A program made the translations under genes and the position numbers. The notes under the pieces are model-generated. The model worked only from the letters and a program-made list of their open reading frames with translations, did not search any database and was not told the DNA's origin. A DNA stretch of 64,000 nt from Nematostella vectensis (Eukaryota; Cnidaria; Anthozoa; Actiniaria; Edwardsiidae): NCBI RefSeq assembly GCF_932526225.1, contig NC_064038.1, positions 15,371,575 to 15,435,574 on the forward strand, written 5' to 3'. Positions 11,901 through 20,012 of this stretch are shown piece by piece (positions within the stretch are counted from its first letter, which is position 1; each line of letters starts with the position of its first letter).

Positions 11901-12470
11901 CCCTCCTCCAGGCTCCACGACATAAAGGGCCGGATTTGGTGTCAGCCAGACTCCCAACAGCTTGAGGTGTTTCGAGAGGAGTGGGATGGGGTGGCGTTCG
12001 ACGCGGCGATCGAGCAGGCCCACCCAAGCGATATGTGGGTGTGCTCGACCAACAAGATGGGGGCCCTTGTCCAGCAGCGATTGGTAGAGCACCACAGGAA
12101 AAACTACCCCCGACTGCCAGCAACCATCCGCTTTGACCCCGATCCTAGCGTCGCGCATCGTTATCGCAAGCAAGGACGGCCGCTGCCCGTGCCAGGCAAA
12201 AGGGGTGAGAAGGTCGACGCGTACAAAGGCAGGGTAGTCGAGGTCCCTCTCGGCGTGGTCCTTAACGGGCTTCCCCTCGAGTGGAAGTACGCGGGCTGGG
12301 GGACAGTCCACCGGGTGCAGGGCAAGACCATCCAGACTCCAAGGCGTCTGTTTATCATAGACCACAGCTTAGAGGGCTGGATCACGAATGCTGTATACAC
12401 CGGCATCTCCCGCGTGCGGCTCGCCGACCAGATAGTCCGCGTGACCCCCCCCCCCCCCCCCCCCCAATGA
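8939..12470 (+). pseudogene. Family-B-like DNA polymerase joined to an SF1 helicase (interrupted)
   Basis: Three open segments read as one ~1,170-codon gene: 8939-9829, 9759-11831 and 11832-12470. The first is a ~300-residue N-terminal region with no recognised enzyme motif. The second contains the IPCHNNHAW segment, polymerase motif A (HIDMRAAY), the finger/palm stretch RAFVLAYTNIALRR and motif C (CTDAIYAK), in which only the second Asp of DTD is kept. It then runs directly into an SF1 helicase: Walker A GPGGSGKTEW, DEAD-like IIIDEC and motif III GDYGQVPPW. The third segment holds motif V (VHRVQGKT) and motif VI (YTGISRVR). I found no exonuclease motifs. Breaks: a frame change near 9745-9830, beside a 12-bp tandem duplication, and an in-frame TAG at 11829-11831. 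A 21-base C run at 12445-12465 disturbs the end. The joining of polymerase and helicase in a single frame is seen directly. Confidence 0.8.
12445..12465. repeat. Poly-C run at end of helicase region
   Basis: 21 consecutive C codes for the proline tail of the helicase reading frame and ends just before the stop. It could be a length-variable slippage site or an assembly uncertainty. Confidence 0.9.
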
Positions 12471-12528
12471 CACCCCAGGTGCCTTGGTCCCCACAGGACT
12501 GCAGGCTACGCCCAGTGAAGAGCTCATT

Positions 12529-12804
12529 ATGGCGCGAATCAAGCGATACGCTATAGACGACAGGCAAAAGGATCGCACGGAGTACACGGGGCCGCACCAC
12601 GTTATGACGGTAGACCACGTGCTCGGCATGATTGCTGACGCGGAAAAGAAGTGCACGCTCTGTGGCACTCAGCTTCTGCTTCAGGGGTACACCAAGAGTC
12701 ATCCCCAATGCTTCAGTATTGACCGGCGGGACGACAGTCAGGGTCACCACAAGTGGAATGTCAGACTCACGTGCCTCAGCTGCAATAGAAGGCACAAGCG
12801 CTGA
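12529..12804 (+). CDS. HNH-type endonuclease-like protein
   Basis: About 91 residues from the ATG at 12529 (MARIKRYAIDDR); an in-frame start at 12484 is less likely because of its low-complexity leader. The order of motifs fits a zinc-bound HNH fold: CTLCG, then FSIDRRDDSQGH, an N, then CLSCNRRHK. The two CxxC pairs would hold structural zinc, and the IDR..GH..N region resembles the beta-beta-alpha metal active site. It follows the polymerase-helicase on the same strand and is uninterrupted. A role in DNA processing during replication or integration is inference. Confidence 0.7.
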   Translation: MARIKRYAIDDRQKDRTEYTGPHHVMTVDHVLGMIADAEKKCTLCGTQLLLQGYTKSHPQCFSIDRRDDSQGHHKWNVRLTCLSCNRRHKR

Positions 12805-12807
12805 TCA

Positions 12808-12851
12808 CGCTAGGGTGGCGCTAGCGTGGCGCTAGGGTGACGCTAGCGTCC
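12808..12851. repeat. Four 11-bp direct repeats between convergent genes
   Basis: Four tandem units, CGCTAGGGTGG, CGCTAGCGTGG, CGCTAGGGTGA and CGCTAGCGTCC, at 12808, 12819, 12830 and 12841. The second and fourth units contain the palindrome GCTAGC. They sit between the ends of the rightward HNH gene and the leftward integrase gene, followed by GCGATCGC-like palindromes (about 12862-12900). Possible roles are a bidirectional terminator, a protein-binding array or chance expansion. Confidence 0.85.
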
Positions 12852-12854
12852 AGA

Positions 12855-13830
12855 AGATTTTTTCGATCGCGCTGGCGTCGCGCTACGCAACTGCGATCGC
12901 GTGAAGCCGTGCTTAGAGTACGCCGTGTAATACAACACTGGCTGTCCGGGCTCCATGACCCTCTTTAGTATTGGGTACGCCTTCCTTGTCCACCACGGGT
13001 CCGTCGCTCGCCGTCGGCCCTTGTCCTGAAGGTCTTCCTCGTTTACGGCGATCTACACCTCCGTTCCGACCTCCAAGGGGACCTCTAAGGGGGGGCTTTT
13101 CGGCTTTGAGAGGCACGCGCCTCAGCTTTATGGCGTCCTCAGGCGCAAGGCCAGTCATGCGAGTCTTCGTTGCGTTCATGTCCAAGATGACGATTGGCAG
13201 AGCAGTAACCCACTCGCGGTTTGTCTTGCAGGACGCAAGCTCCTTCGAGTACTGCGCACGAAATAGCCGCTGCGCCATCCAGCGATGGAAAGACTCGGCG
13301 AAAGCTTGGCTCCTGTGGTGCCCAGGCTCAGCCCGTCGGACCTCCACCCCGTGGTCTGTTAGGAGCTTCGTGGTAGCACCCTTGAACTCCGTGCTGTCAT
13401 CAAACATGAGGACTTTAGGCCATGTGAGAGGTCCCTCTTCATAGATGCCAGCGAGTTTGCGGGAGACGACGGCCGCGCTCTCAGTCCTCAGTGGGCGGGC
13501 GGCTTTATATCGCGAAGCAACGTCAACGACAGTCAGGGCATACTTGTACCCGCGATCGGTTGGTAAGAATAGCAGGTCCGACTGGTGGATACGGTTTGGT
13601 ATCTGCTCCGAGAAGTGGGCGCAGGTAGTCGGAGGAGGGGGCGTCTGTGTGTAGCCCCCGACGGGCTGCGAGCTTATCCACCTGCGCTGTCGATCTATGG
13701 AGCCTGAGCCCTTGGGAAGTTTGGCATGCAGAGCGGTCACTCCCTGGAAACCACCTCTGGCGTATTATATAGGACGAAGGAACGCATCGAGCTCTTCGTC
13801 GGACATGCGCTTGCCGTTCCGGCGGGCCAT
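12855..13830 (-). pseudogene. Retrovirus-like (rve) integrase, Polinton type, broken
   Basis: Starts at the ATG at 13828-13830 (MARRNGKRMSDEEL). The core shows HQSDLLFLP (first catalytic Asp), MFDDSTEFKG (second Asp) and FAESFHRWM (Glu). A chromatin-independent SH3-like C-terminus of the Polinton kind is recognisable by GRRRATDPWW and GQPVLYYT, but in a different frame. Three lesions are visible: an in-frame TAA at 13765-13767, a frame change near the seven-C run (minus strand) around 13090-13096, and an in-frame TAG shortly after it. Known function: inserts the linear element DNA with a short target duplication, matching the 6-bp TSD seen. This copy should be inactive. Confidence 0.88.
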
Positions 13831-13894
13831 TACGTGCGTATCGCGACGGGGGAATCAGTCTCCAACAGGCGGATGCCGTCTGCTACGCCTTCGG

Positions 13895-13910
13895 CGTACG
13901 TATACGTACG
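13895..13910. promoter_or_regulatory. 16-bp palindrome upstream of integrase
   Basis: CGTACGTATACGTACG is a perfect palindrome about 65 bp upstream of the integrase start, in the short gap between the integrase and the next minus-strand gene. It is a candidate protein-binding site; the function is inferred only from its position. Confidence 0.45.
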
Positions 13911-13970
13911 TAATACGCGCAGCATGGAAAAAGGCCGCCTAGACGTATACGCGTTTCGACGGCAGCTGCA

Positions 13971-14384
13971 TCACAGGAAGCGGCTAGCTGCGTAGCCGAT
14001 GGCGAGAGCGCCGGCGCCTATGTACGCCAACTCGGCGTTCTTTTGCGTTTTGCTGGGGACGTAGTAGTTGGACAGCTCGGGGGCCCGCATCGACTCCAGG
14101 GAGGTCTGGTTGTAGAGTTTGAGCGCGTAGTCGGTGACGGTGAAGTTCTGCTTTGCGAGGGCCCCTCTCTCGCGACTTTGAGCTTGCCAATCGAGGATTT
14201 CTTGTCGCCGCTGTTGATAGCGTCCATAGTCTTGTTGGTATTTCTCTAGGGCCTTGTCGTGCCTCTCCTTCTCGGCTAAGGCGGGGCTCTCATCGTTCGA
14301 CAGGAACTTTGCGAGGTAGTTGCCACCAACGAATGCAGCCGCGTTTAGGACGGCGCCGCCAACCAAAATCGCGATAGAGGCCAT
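13971..14384 (-). CDS. Conserved Polinton-type membrane/coiled protein
   Basis: 137 residues from MASIAILVGG (an in-frame ATG lies 5 codons upstream). It has an N-terminal hydrophobic helix (ILVGGAVLNAAAFVGGNYLA). A highly charged helical stretch follows (HDKALEKYQQDYGRYQQRRQ), then a LDW motif, the segment NFTVTDYALKLY, and a C-terminal hydrophobic segment (LAYIGAGALAIGYAA). From memory this pattern is widespread in Polinton-like elements of cnidarians with no assigned function; I cannot run the search to confirm. The reading frame is intact. A virion or membrane role is inference. Confidence 0.7.
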   Translation of the reverse strand: MASIAILVGGAVLNAAAFVGGNYLAKFLSNDESPALAEKERHDKALEKYQQDYGRYQQRRQEILDWQAQSRERGALAKQNFTVTDYALKLYNQTSLESMRAPELSNYYVPSKTQKNAELAYIGAGALAIGYAASRFL

Positions 14385-14458
14385 GTCTATGCGAAGCACA
14401 CTCCACGCGCTGTGTGTATGCGCAAGGCGCGCACGAGTCTAACACACGGCCCACGCTA

Positions 14459-14688
14459 CTACATGGGCAGGATCTTCTGGTCCTCAAGATAGCCCTTGAA
14501 AGCGACAGCACCTGCGACGGCGGCAGTCATTTTTGCGTAGTTCATGGCTTTCGCGGAGGGATCTTTGGTAAAGTCCTCGCGTAAGACCTTGCGCCCAACC
14601 CAGCCAATACAGGCGACGAGGCCGGTTATGACTGCGGCGTCGGTGATGGTCTTTGTAATCTTGCTCTGCTCTGCTGCGTCGTCGACAT
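14459..14688 (-). pseudogene. Small membrane protein, start region frame-broken
   Basis: A frame of about 75 residues ends at TAG 14459-14461. It contains two short hydrophobic stretches (VITGLVACIGWVG and MTAAVAGAVAFKG) separated by a charged segment. Its natural-looking start (MSTTQQS, ATG 14686-14688) is in a different frame from the body, and a tandem 5-bp duplication lies at the point where the frames part (about 14661-14675). It sits in the minus-strand morphogenesis block between two other small membrane proteins. Confidence 0.55.
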
Positions 14689-15360
14689 CGTGCGGATATG
14701 GGTGGGGCCCTCGTGTCTAAATGTCTGCTTACTCCATGGATAACAGCCGAGACCCGGGAACGCGAAGCGCTGTCGCCGGAGCGCGCTCCTTGGTCTGCTG
14801 TGCGCCAGCGGCGGCCTTGCAGGCGGAGTCCCGCCGTTGGCCGCTGCGTGCGGATCGGTAGCTCGCTGCTTAACAGCTGGTGTGCGCGTGAACGCGGCAG
14901 CTAGCTCCCGCCTACGTGTGTAGAGGCCGATCAATGACACTAGAAGACCAGCGAGCCCGATGACCGAGCTGGCCGACCAGGCAGAGTTGCTCTCCGGGGC
15001 AGGTGTGTGTGCCGAAGGCTTGCCAGCGCTTGCCGTTCCGGAGGCGGCATCGTCGGCGCGCAAGCCCTGCGGCTCGCTCGGCCCCGGGGCCACCGGCAGC
15101 TGCTGCGCAGCGACGACACGAAGCGACTCTTTCTTCGCTCTGTTGATTCGGTTCCACTTTGCCAAGCGCCTTCCGGCTTCGACTCGTCCAGGGTGAGGTC
15201 GGGTCGCGGGCGGTTCGGGGCTCGTGATTCGCGCGCCGCTGCCGTCCCGGCAGCCACAGGCGTGCGTGCAACTACTTGGAACCAAGTACTTGGTACCAAG
15301 TGGTAGGAGAAGTGGCGAGCTTTCAAATGAGCGTCTACTCTGGGATGGCGGGCTCGACAC
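14689..15360 (-). CDS. Single-pass membrane protein, unknown function
   Basis: The frame opens at 15360 (MSSPPSQSRR), overlapping the end of the upstream gene by 26 bp, and stays open to 14626, so the exact end is uncertain. It has a basic segment KWNRINRAKKES, a Pro/Ala-rich linker, then one convincing transmembrane helix (SSVIGLAGLLVSLIGLYTRR) followed by a basic tail. I do not recognise a named family. The layout of linker, TM helix and basic stop-transfer suggests a type I/III membrane or virion protein. The region after the TM helix is low-complexity and could be out of the true frame. Confidence 0.5.
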
Positions 15361-15922
15361 TGTCCGCGGCTGCTACCTCGCGTTGGCTCCGCGCGTCAGC
15401 GCTTGCCGTTCCGGTGTCGGCACGACAGTCCACATGACGCGCTATGTGTAACGCCCCGGCGGCTAAAGACATCAAACGACCGCGGCGTAGAGCCAGGCTT
15501 CCGCACAATTTGCGGAGCTCGTTGTTGACGATGTAGTCGGACACAAGGTCATTGTGAAGATCGACCACACTGTCTATCGGCAGCGCCATGCCTACTAGCT
15601 TGGTCGTAAGCTTCAGAAAGCTGTCTGCCAGGGCGTCTGTAGTCCGGCTGGCTAGAGCGGTCTCGAATCGCCTCTGGTACTTCCTCACCTCCTCGGCGCT
15701 CATGCGTTTGACGTCGTCGTGGGTCAGGGCATTGCCTACCATTTCTCTCGACTTCCCCGAGGCTACGAGAATCGCGAGTCCCTCCCTCGCGTCTGCTATC
15801 TCAGTTTGCTCACCTCCGGTTGCCGCCCCGGCAGGATGCGTCGAGCAGTCCAACGACTCGACGGCCGGGAGGCCTGCGGCGTCCCCCTCAAGAAGACTCT
15901 CAAAGTATTCGTCGCTCATCAT
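15335..15922 (-). CDS. Helical protein of the morphogenesis block, unknown function
   Basis: About 195 residues from MMSDEYFESLLEG (an in-frame ATG lies six codons upstream at 15940). It has an acidic N-terminus, then a long mostly helical domain with segments VKRMSAEEVRKYQRRFETAL, DSFLKLTTKLVGMALPIDSV and VSDYIVNNELRKLCGSLALR, and a low-complexity tail. The frame is intact. It lies 24-42 bp downstream of the packaging ATPase and overlaps the next gene, so it is likely co-expressed. I do not recognise the fold; a minor structural or packaging accessory role is inference. Confidence 0.6.
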   Translation of the reverse strand: MMSDEYFESLLEGDAAGLPAVESLDCSTHPAGAATGGEQTEIADAREGLAILVASGKSREMVGNALTHDDVKRMSAEEVRKYQRRFETALASRTTDALADSFLKLTTKLVGMALPIDSVVDLHNDLVSDYIVNNELRKLCGSLALRRGRLMSLAAGALHIARHVDCRADTGTASADARSQREVAAADSVEPAIPE

Positions 15923-15964
15923 GCCGTGGCTAAGGTGCATATACGTTATGCCCTAGGGCGGTGG

Positions 15965-16576
15965 TTACCGTTCAACTAGGGCGATGGTATAAGGGTGACG
16001 CAAGCAAAACTCTAACTTCGAGAACTCTTTCGTCTTGAGGGCCTTCATGTACTCTTTCATCTTCTCTTCTGAGAGCTCCGCGCCGTAGTCATGCAGGATA
16101 GCTTTCATGTCCGCCTTACTCGGGGTATAGAAGACCACCAGGGCCGCGATGTTCTCGCGGAACGGCTTCGTGATGCTGGTGAGCTGCTGCGTGATCACCC
16201 ACACGCTGATACCCACGTGGCGCACGCTGAACGCCAAGTTGACGAGCTGGTCAGAGCGCCTCTTTACGTCTTTCGAGGCCGCACAGTCGTCGAGTATGAT
16301 TAGCGTATTAGTGCCTTCGAAGAGAGCGGAGACAAACCTCAGCAGCAGGTCGATCCGACCCGCCTCAGGTGCGATGACAAACAGACGATTGTCGCCCTCG
16401 CCGAAGCCGTCGTATGTTTTGTTGAAGACAAAGGTACGGCACATGAGTACGATGTAGTCAAATTTGCCCCGGAAAGGGCCGCGCAGCCGGTCCACTATGA
16501 ATTGGGTCTCCCCGCATGACGTCGGGCCCACGATGAGAGCGTTAAATGGGACGTTTTTCGGGTCCATACCGTACAT
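15965..16576 (-). CDS. A32-like DNA-packaging ATPase, Walker A lysine replaced
   Basis: 204 residues of the FtsK/HerA-related viral packaging ATPase family. Visible motifs: Walker A-like GPTSCGETQF (residues about 17-26), Walker B TLIILDD, an arginine-containing helix NLAFSVRHVG and sensor-type VWVITQQLTSI. Family members pump genome DNA into capsids. The invariant Walker A Lys is Glu here (GAG codon), which should abolish ATP binding. The ORF is otherwise intact and of normal length for this family. The gene starts 2 bp after the capsid gene stop, an arrangement suggesting one transcription unit. Confidence 0.9.
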   Translation of the reverse strand: MYGMDPKNVPFNALIVGPTSCGETQFIVDRLRGPFRGKFDYIVLMCRTFVFNKTYDGFGEGDNRLFVIAPEAGRIDLLLRFVSALFEGTNTLIILDDCAASKDVKRRSDQLVNLAFSVRHVGISVWVITQQLTSITKPFRENIAALVVFYTPSKADMKAILHDYGAELSEEKMKEYMKALKTKEFSKLEFCLRHPYTIALVER

Positions 16577-16578
16577 GC

Positions 16579-18442
16579 TCAGTATTGTATGGACTCTAGC
16601 TGTCCGTTCATAAGGTTCATCTGGGCGTCGGCCACTACAAACACGTGACAGTTTACGCTACCCGAGCCGCCTGCCGTGCGTTTTATCTCGAGGTGCACAC
16701 GCGGGTATTGACCAATCGGAGACCACCCCCATGGATGGCGCTGTCGTCCGTCGTTCGAAGGTCGATCCACAGAGCAAACTTGTTATCGCCATAGAACGAC
16801 TCGGGGCCGACTGCCGGGGCGGCGGGCGCTCCGCTGTGCCCCCCTGGGAGGGGCGGACGAACAGCCTTTTCGCCTCCCTCCAGAAATCCGTGGGGCGCAG
16901 GCCCTGGCTGAAGACTTTGTTTGGCATGCCGTCGATTGTAACGCGAACGCTATTGATGTCGGGGTACACGAACTTCTCAGAGTCGCGAGTCCCTGCCGTG
17001 TATGGCTCCACAAAGAGGAGCAGCAGACCACTCATAGACCTTCGCGGCAGGTTGACACTCTCGTTGATTATGCTGTCCGTCCCTTTGCTAATCACGAAGG
17101 TCTTGTGAAGGTTCACTTGCTCGTAGAAGAACGTTGTGCCGTTGTGGTAGGCGGCGGCTGCAGACCGGGCGAGGTTGTCGTCCCTCAGGCTTTTGTACTC
17201 CAGCTCTAGATTTTTGATGCCATAGGATAATTTGGTGGCATCGGTTCCGACTACTACCTGGTCTTCCGCTGCGAACGTGATCTCGAAGAGCAGCGCCTTG
17301 GGGAGCGCCCTTGGGTATAGCACGCCGTGGTCCGTCAGCAGAGAATGGTCTAGCGGGATGGAGTACCTCGCCCCGTGGGCGGCGCTTAGAGCGTTCTCCT
17401 TGGCGTTACTGGTCGCTTTATCGCCAGCCTTGGAGCGAAGCTTGCGCATGTTTTCTGACTGTATGCCCTGCTCCAGGCGGTCCTCTCTCTCGACCTTGGA
17501 CAGGTAAAGCTCCTCATACGTCTTGGAGACGTCGTAGCGGTTGGTGTCCTGGAGCGTTTCTAATGCAAACGTGATTTTCAGGCGGCTCACGAGATTTCGG
17601 CCGACGTCGTCGTTGCGTATGTAACCCACCTGCTTCCCACTATTGTACTTCCCATCTTCGTCGCTAAACAGATTGAGGTGGCTCGGGTACTCGTCCGCCG
17701 CCGTGTCGTAGCCACAGATCACGTGCACGTTGCGATACCCCTCCCCCGGGTAGAACACAAACACATCGCCTAGCCCGTGATTCCGCCCGCCTTTCCATCG
17801 GAAGTCCGGCTTACGCGGCAAACCGAACTCTATGCATAGACGCTCGAAAGCGGCCTTCTTGTAGTGGTTACCTTTTTGCGCGAACGGGCTGTCGCCAGGC
17901 AGGGGGACGCCGAGCTCGTAGAGTATCCTCCGGGTGGTGAAGTAGACGTGAAACCTTAGAAATCCCCTGATGACAGAGGGGAGCGTGGCGAAAGTGGGGT
18001 CAGTTAGGGACACCCCACATCCGGCGGTTGCGCACCAGACCGCAAATTTGAGTTGCTGTGGCCAGTACCCATAGGAAGGCTCCGATAGCCACCGGATAGA
18101 CTCCTTGGCGGACTTGTGCGTGACTACTGTCTCTTTGAATATGTCTCGGACCCTAGTCGTGAATGATTTGTTCTCAGCCACATGTATCTCCAGCTGCGTG
18201 AGTAGTGGGGTGATGTCTGAGGCCGTGCTCTCCACGGGGATCGCGGGCACTGGGTAGAGCAGCTTTTGCGCGAGGGTCAGAGACCTAGGGAAACCTAGGG
18301 AAACCGGTTTTTTGGCTTGTTCGGCTATAGCGTGTTTGATATGTTCGGCTATAGAGGCTCCCGCCGCAACTGCCGCCTTCTTCGTCTCCTCCTCCTTCCT
18401 TCGGGGGACCTCGTTCAGCATCTGCCAGCCTTCCCAATCCAT
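16579..18442 (-). pseudogene. Double-jelly-roll major capsid protein (hexon-like), frameshifted near C-terminus
   Basis: Starts at the ATG at 18442 (MDWEGWQMLNEV). About 540 residues in one frame include SYGYWPQQLKFAVWC, DHSLLTDHGVLYPRALP, NLELEYKSLRDD, the hallmark INESVNLPRRSMSGLLLLF, RDSEKFVYPDI and VTIDGMPNKVFSQG. These match Polinton/adintovirus capsid proteins. The C-terminal jelly-roll end (WSPIGQYPRVHLEIKR, FVVADAQMNLMNG, stop TGA 16579-16581) is in another frame. The change occurs around 16790-16860, within G/C-rich runs. The N-terminal ~90 residues are Ala/Lys-rich. Directly followed by the ATPase gene. Confidence 0.88.
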
Positions 18443-18484
18443 GCTCAGCCCTATTAAACACGAAGGCGGGCTATGTTCAACACA
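18443..18484. promoter_or_regulatory. Divergent gene start region (capsid / minor capsid)
   Basis: Only about 42 bp separate the capsid ATG (minus) and the ATG of the rightward gene. Any promoters must overlap here or lie inside the coding regions. I see no clear TATA box. Confidence 0.4.
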
Positions 18485-19161
18485 ATGGTGGTCCTACACG
18501 CTGTGCTCACCGGAGGTGAACTGACGCTCTTCTTCGGGCAGCCGATAAGGCGCCCGCGCTTTGTGGCGCTCCGGCAGTGCTCGCTGTTTAACAGCTGGTA
18601 AAATCTCGAGCGGGAGCAGCAGATAACGACTACAGACTCCCTCCCGACCATCGCTACTCTGCCAGCCGGGCACCACACGGCCGAGTCCATCATGGAAACG
18701 ATCAACCACGCTAAAAGCCAGATTCTGACCGCGAAGCTGGATCCCCTCACCGGGAAGATCGTGCTCGTGCCCACAGGCATTGTGTTCCTGAACGCCGAGC
18801 TTTGCGCACTATTTGGCCTAGAGGCTAAAGACGATCAGATGGGGGGCGGGGCCTCGTACTGCCCGTGGGGGATATCCCACTTGAGGTGACTTTGTCGAAA
18901 ATAGAGGCCATCTACATCTTCTGCGATATCGTAGACCGCACGAAATGCTTCGCCTTAGACGAGCCTTCAAACGTTCTCGCTTGCCTAGAAACCCGCGGGA
19001 GGCCGCACGAGAAAGTCGTCTATGGGCCCGACACCCCCATTTGTGTCGCAGCGTCTTCCTCTGAGTTTGTCTCGAGTATCCCAATATGGGTCAGGGATGA
19101 CCGCGGTAGATGGGTGGACTTTAAGGGCAGGCCCGTTCGCCTCGTATTAGAGCTAACCTAG
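18485..19161 (+). pseudogene. Probable minor capsid (penton-like) protein, interrupted
   Basis: Starts at MVVLHAVLTGGELTLFF. Segments RPRFVALRQCSLFNSW, TIATLPAGHHTAESI, GIVFLNAELCALFGLEA, EAIYIFCDIVDRTKCF and IPIWVRDDRGRWVDFKG read as one protein of about 225 residues. The beta-rich pattern and its position beside the major capsid gene fit the small jelly-roll protein found in Polinton-like elements; this assignment is from memory of the pattern and not certain. Two lesions: an in-frame TAA at 18599-18601 and a frame change at the G-rich stretch about 18840-18875. Confidence 0.6.
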
Positions 19162-19177
19162 GCCCGACATAGCAGGC

Positions 19178-19846
19178 ATGGCGAACAGCGACGTTAGCAG
19201 CGGTGGCATATCCATATATCCCCCGCTCCCCAGTGCCCACCCCCCGCAAACGCCTACCGCTCCGGCAAGCACCGGCGGCGACGCGCAAATTTTCCGACTC
19301 CAGGTAATACGTGACACTCAGGCGGTTCTAGACAATGAGATAACGCATTATCGACAGGTGCGGAAGCGCGCCTTCGCCGTTACCCATGCTGTGTCTGTGG
19401 CATCCGGTATCGCTGCAGGGGCGCTTTCCAGCGCCGGGCTGGGAGTCTCTTTGAGTGGGATAGGGGTTCTGATCGGCGCTCCGCTGGCAGGGGTCGATGG
19501 GCTGGTCGGTGTCGTGGGTGCGGGCGCGGGGGTGATCTCTAGGGGTCTTACGAGCAAGGTGGCTAAACACGAAGACACGGTGGTTTTAGCGGAGAGTAAG
19601 AAAAACTCGATCAGCGAGCTGGTCTCTAAGGCTCTGCAAGACGGGCGTATCTCAGACGAAGAGTTTCGGCTAATACTTCAGGAACAAGAGAGATACAACG
19701 CGCTCAAGGCCGCTATCAGAGCTCGACACGGCCTCGCACCGCATGATAAAAAAAGCGGGAAAGGGCCCTCCCTGGTGGCACGCGAAAGGATGCAAAAGAG
19801 ACTGCGAAAAATTCGCGAGGAGTTCGGGAGCGAGGTGTTCGAGTAG
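19178..19846 (+). CDS. Conserved Polinton-associated membrane protein, unknown function
   Basis: 222 residues, intact, starting 17 bp after the minor capsid gene. A Pro/Ser-rich N-terminus (residues 1-35) precedes a helical segment QAVLDNEITHYRQVRKRAF. A long Gly/Ala/Val-rich hydrophobic region follows (about residues 70-125, with GAGAGVISRG), then a charged helix and a C-terminal domain SDEEFRLILQEQERYNALK ending in a basic tail. The glycine-rich double hydrophobic hairpin suggests membrane insertion. From memory similar proteins recur in cnidarian Polinton-like elements. A membrane-active virion protein is inference. Confidence 0.6.
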   Translation: MANSDVSSGGISIYPPLPSAHPPQTPTAPASTGGDAQIFRLQVIRDTQAVLDNEITHYRQVRKRAFAVTHAVSVASGIAAGALSSAGLGVSLSGIGVLIGAPLAGVDGLVGVVGAGAGVISRGLTSKVAKHEDTVVLAESKKNSISELVSKALQDGRISDEEFRLILQEQERYNALKAAIRARHGLAPHDKKSGKGPSLVARERMQKRLRKIREEFGSEVFE

Positions 19847-20012
19847 AACTCAGGTTTAAACGCCACGCCGGCGGCTTTGAACTCACGGCCGAAAAACGGT
19901 TATTCTACGCTCCCTAGGTTGGCGGCCCTCCTCGTTTTTGCGGCCCCACCACTATTTGCCCAAAAAAGTCGTGTACGCGCAAGTCCTTGGGCTTGCACGC
20001 GCCCGGCCTACA
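19847..20012. other. Short non-coding stretch before right TIR
   Basis: GC-rich, no gene seen. Likely the 3' untranslated region of the preceding gene. Confidence 0.5.

Noticed and set aside
11697-12365. 222-codon minus-strand open frame opposite the helicase
   Set aside because: It is the antisense shadow of a GC-rich coding region; no family motif, while the plus strand shows helicase motifs.
12971-13444. 157-codon plus-strand open frame opposite the integrase
   Set aside because: Antisense of the integrase catalytic core, which has clear motifs on the minus strand.
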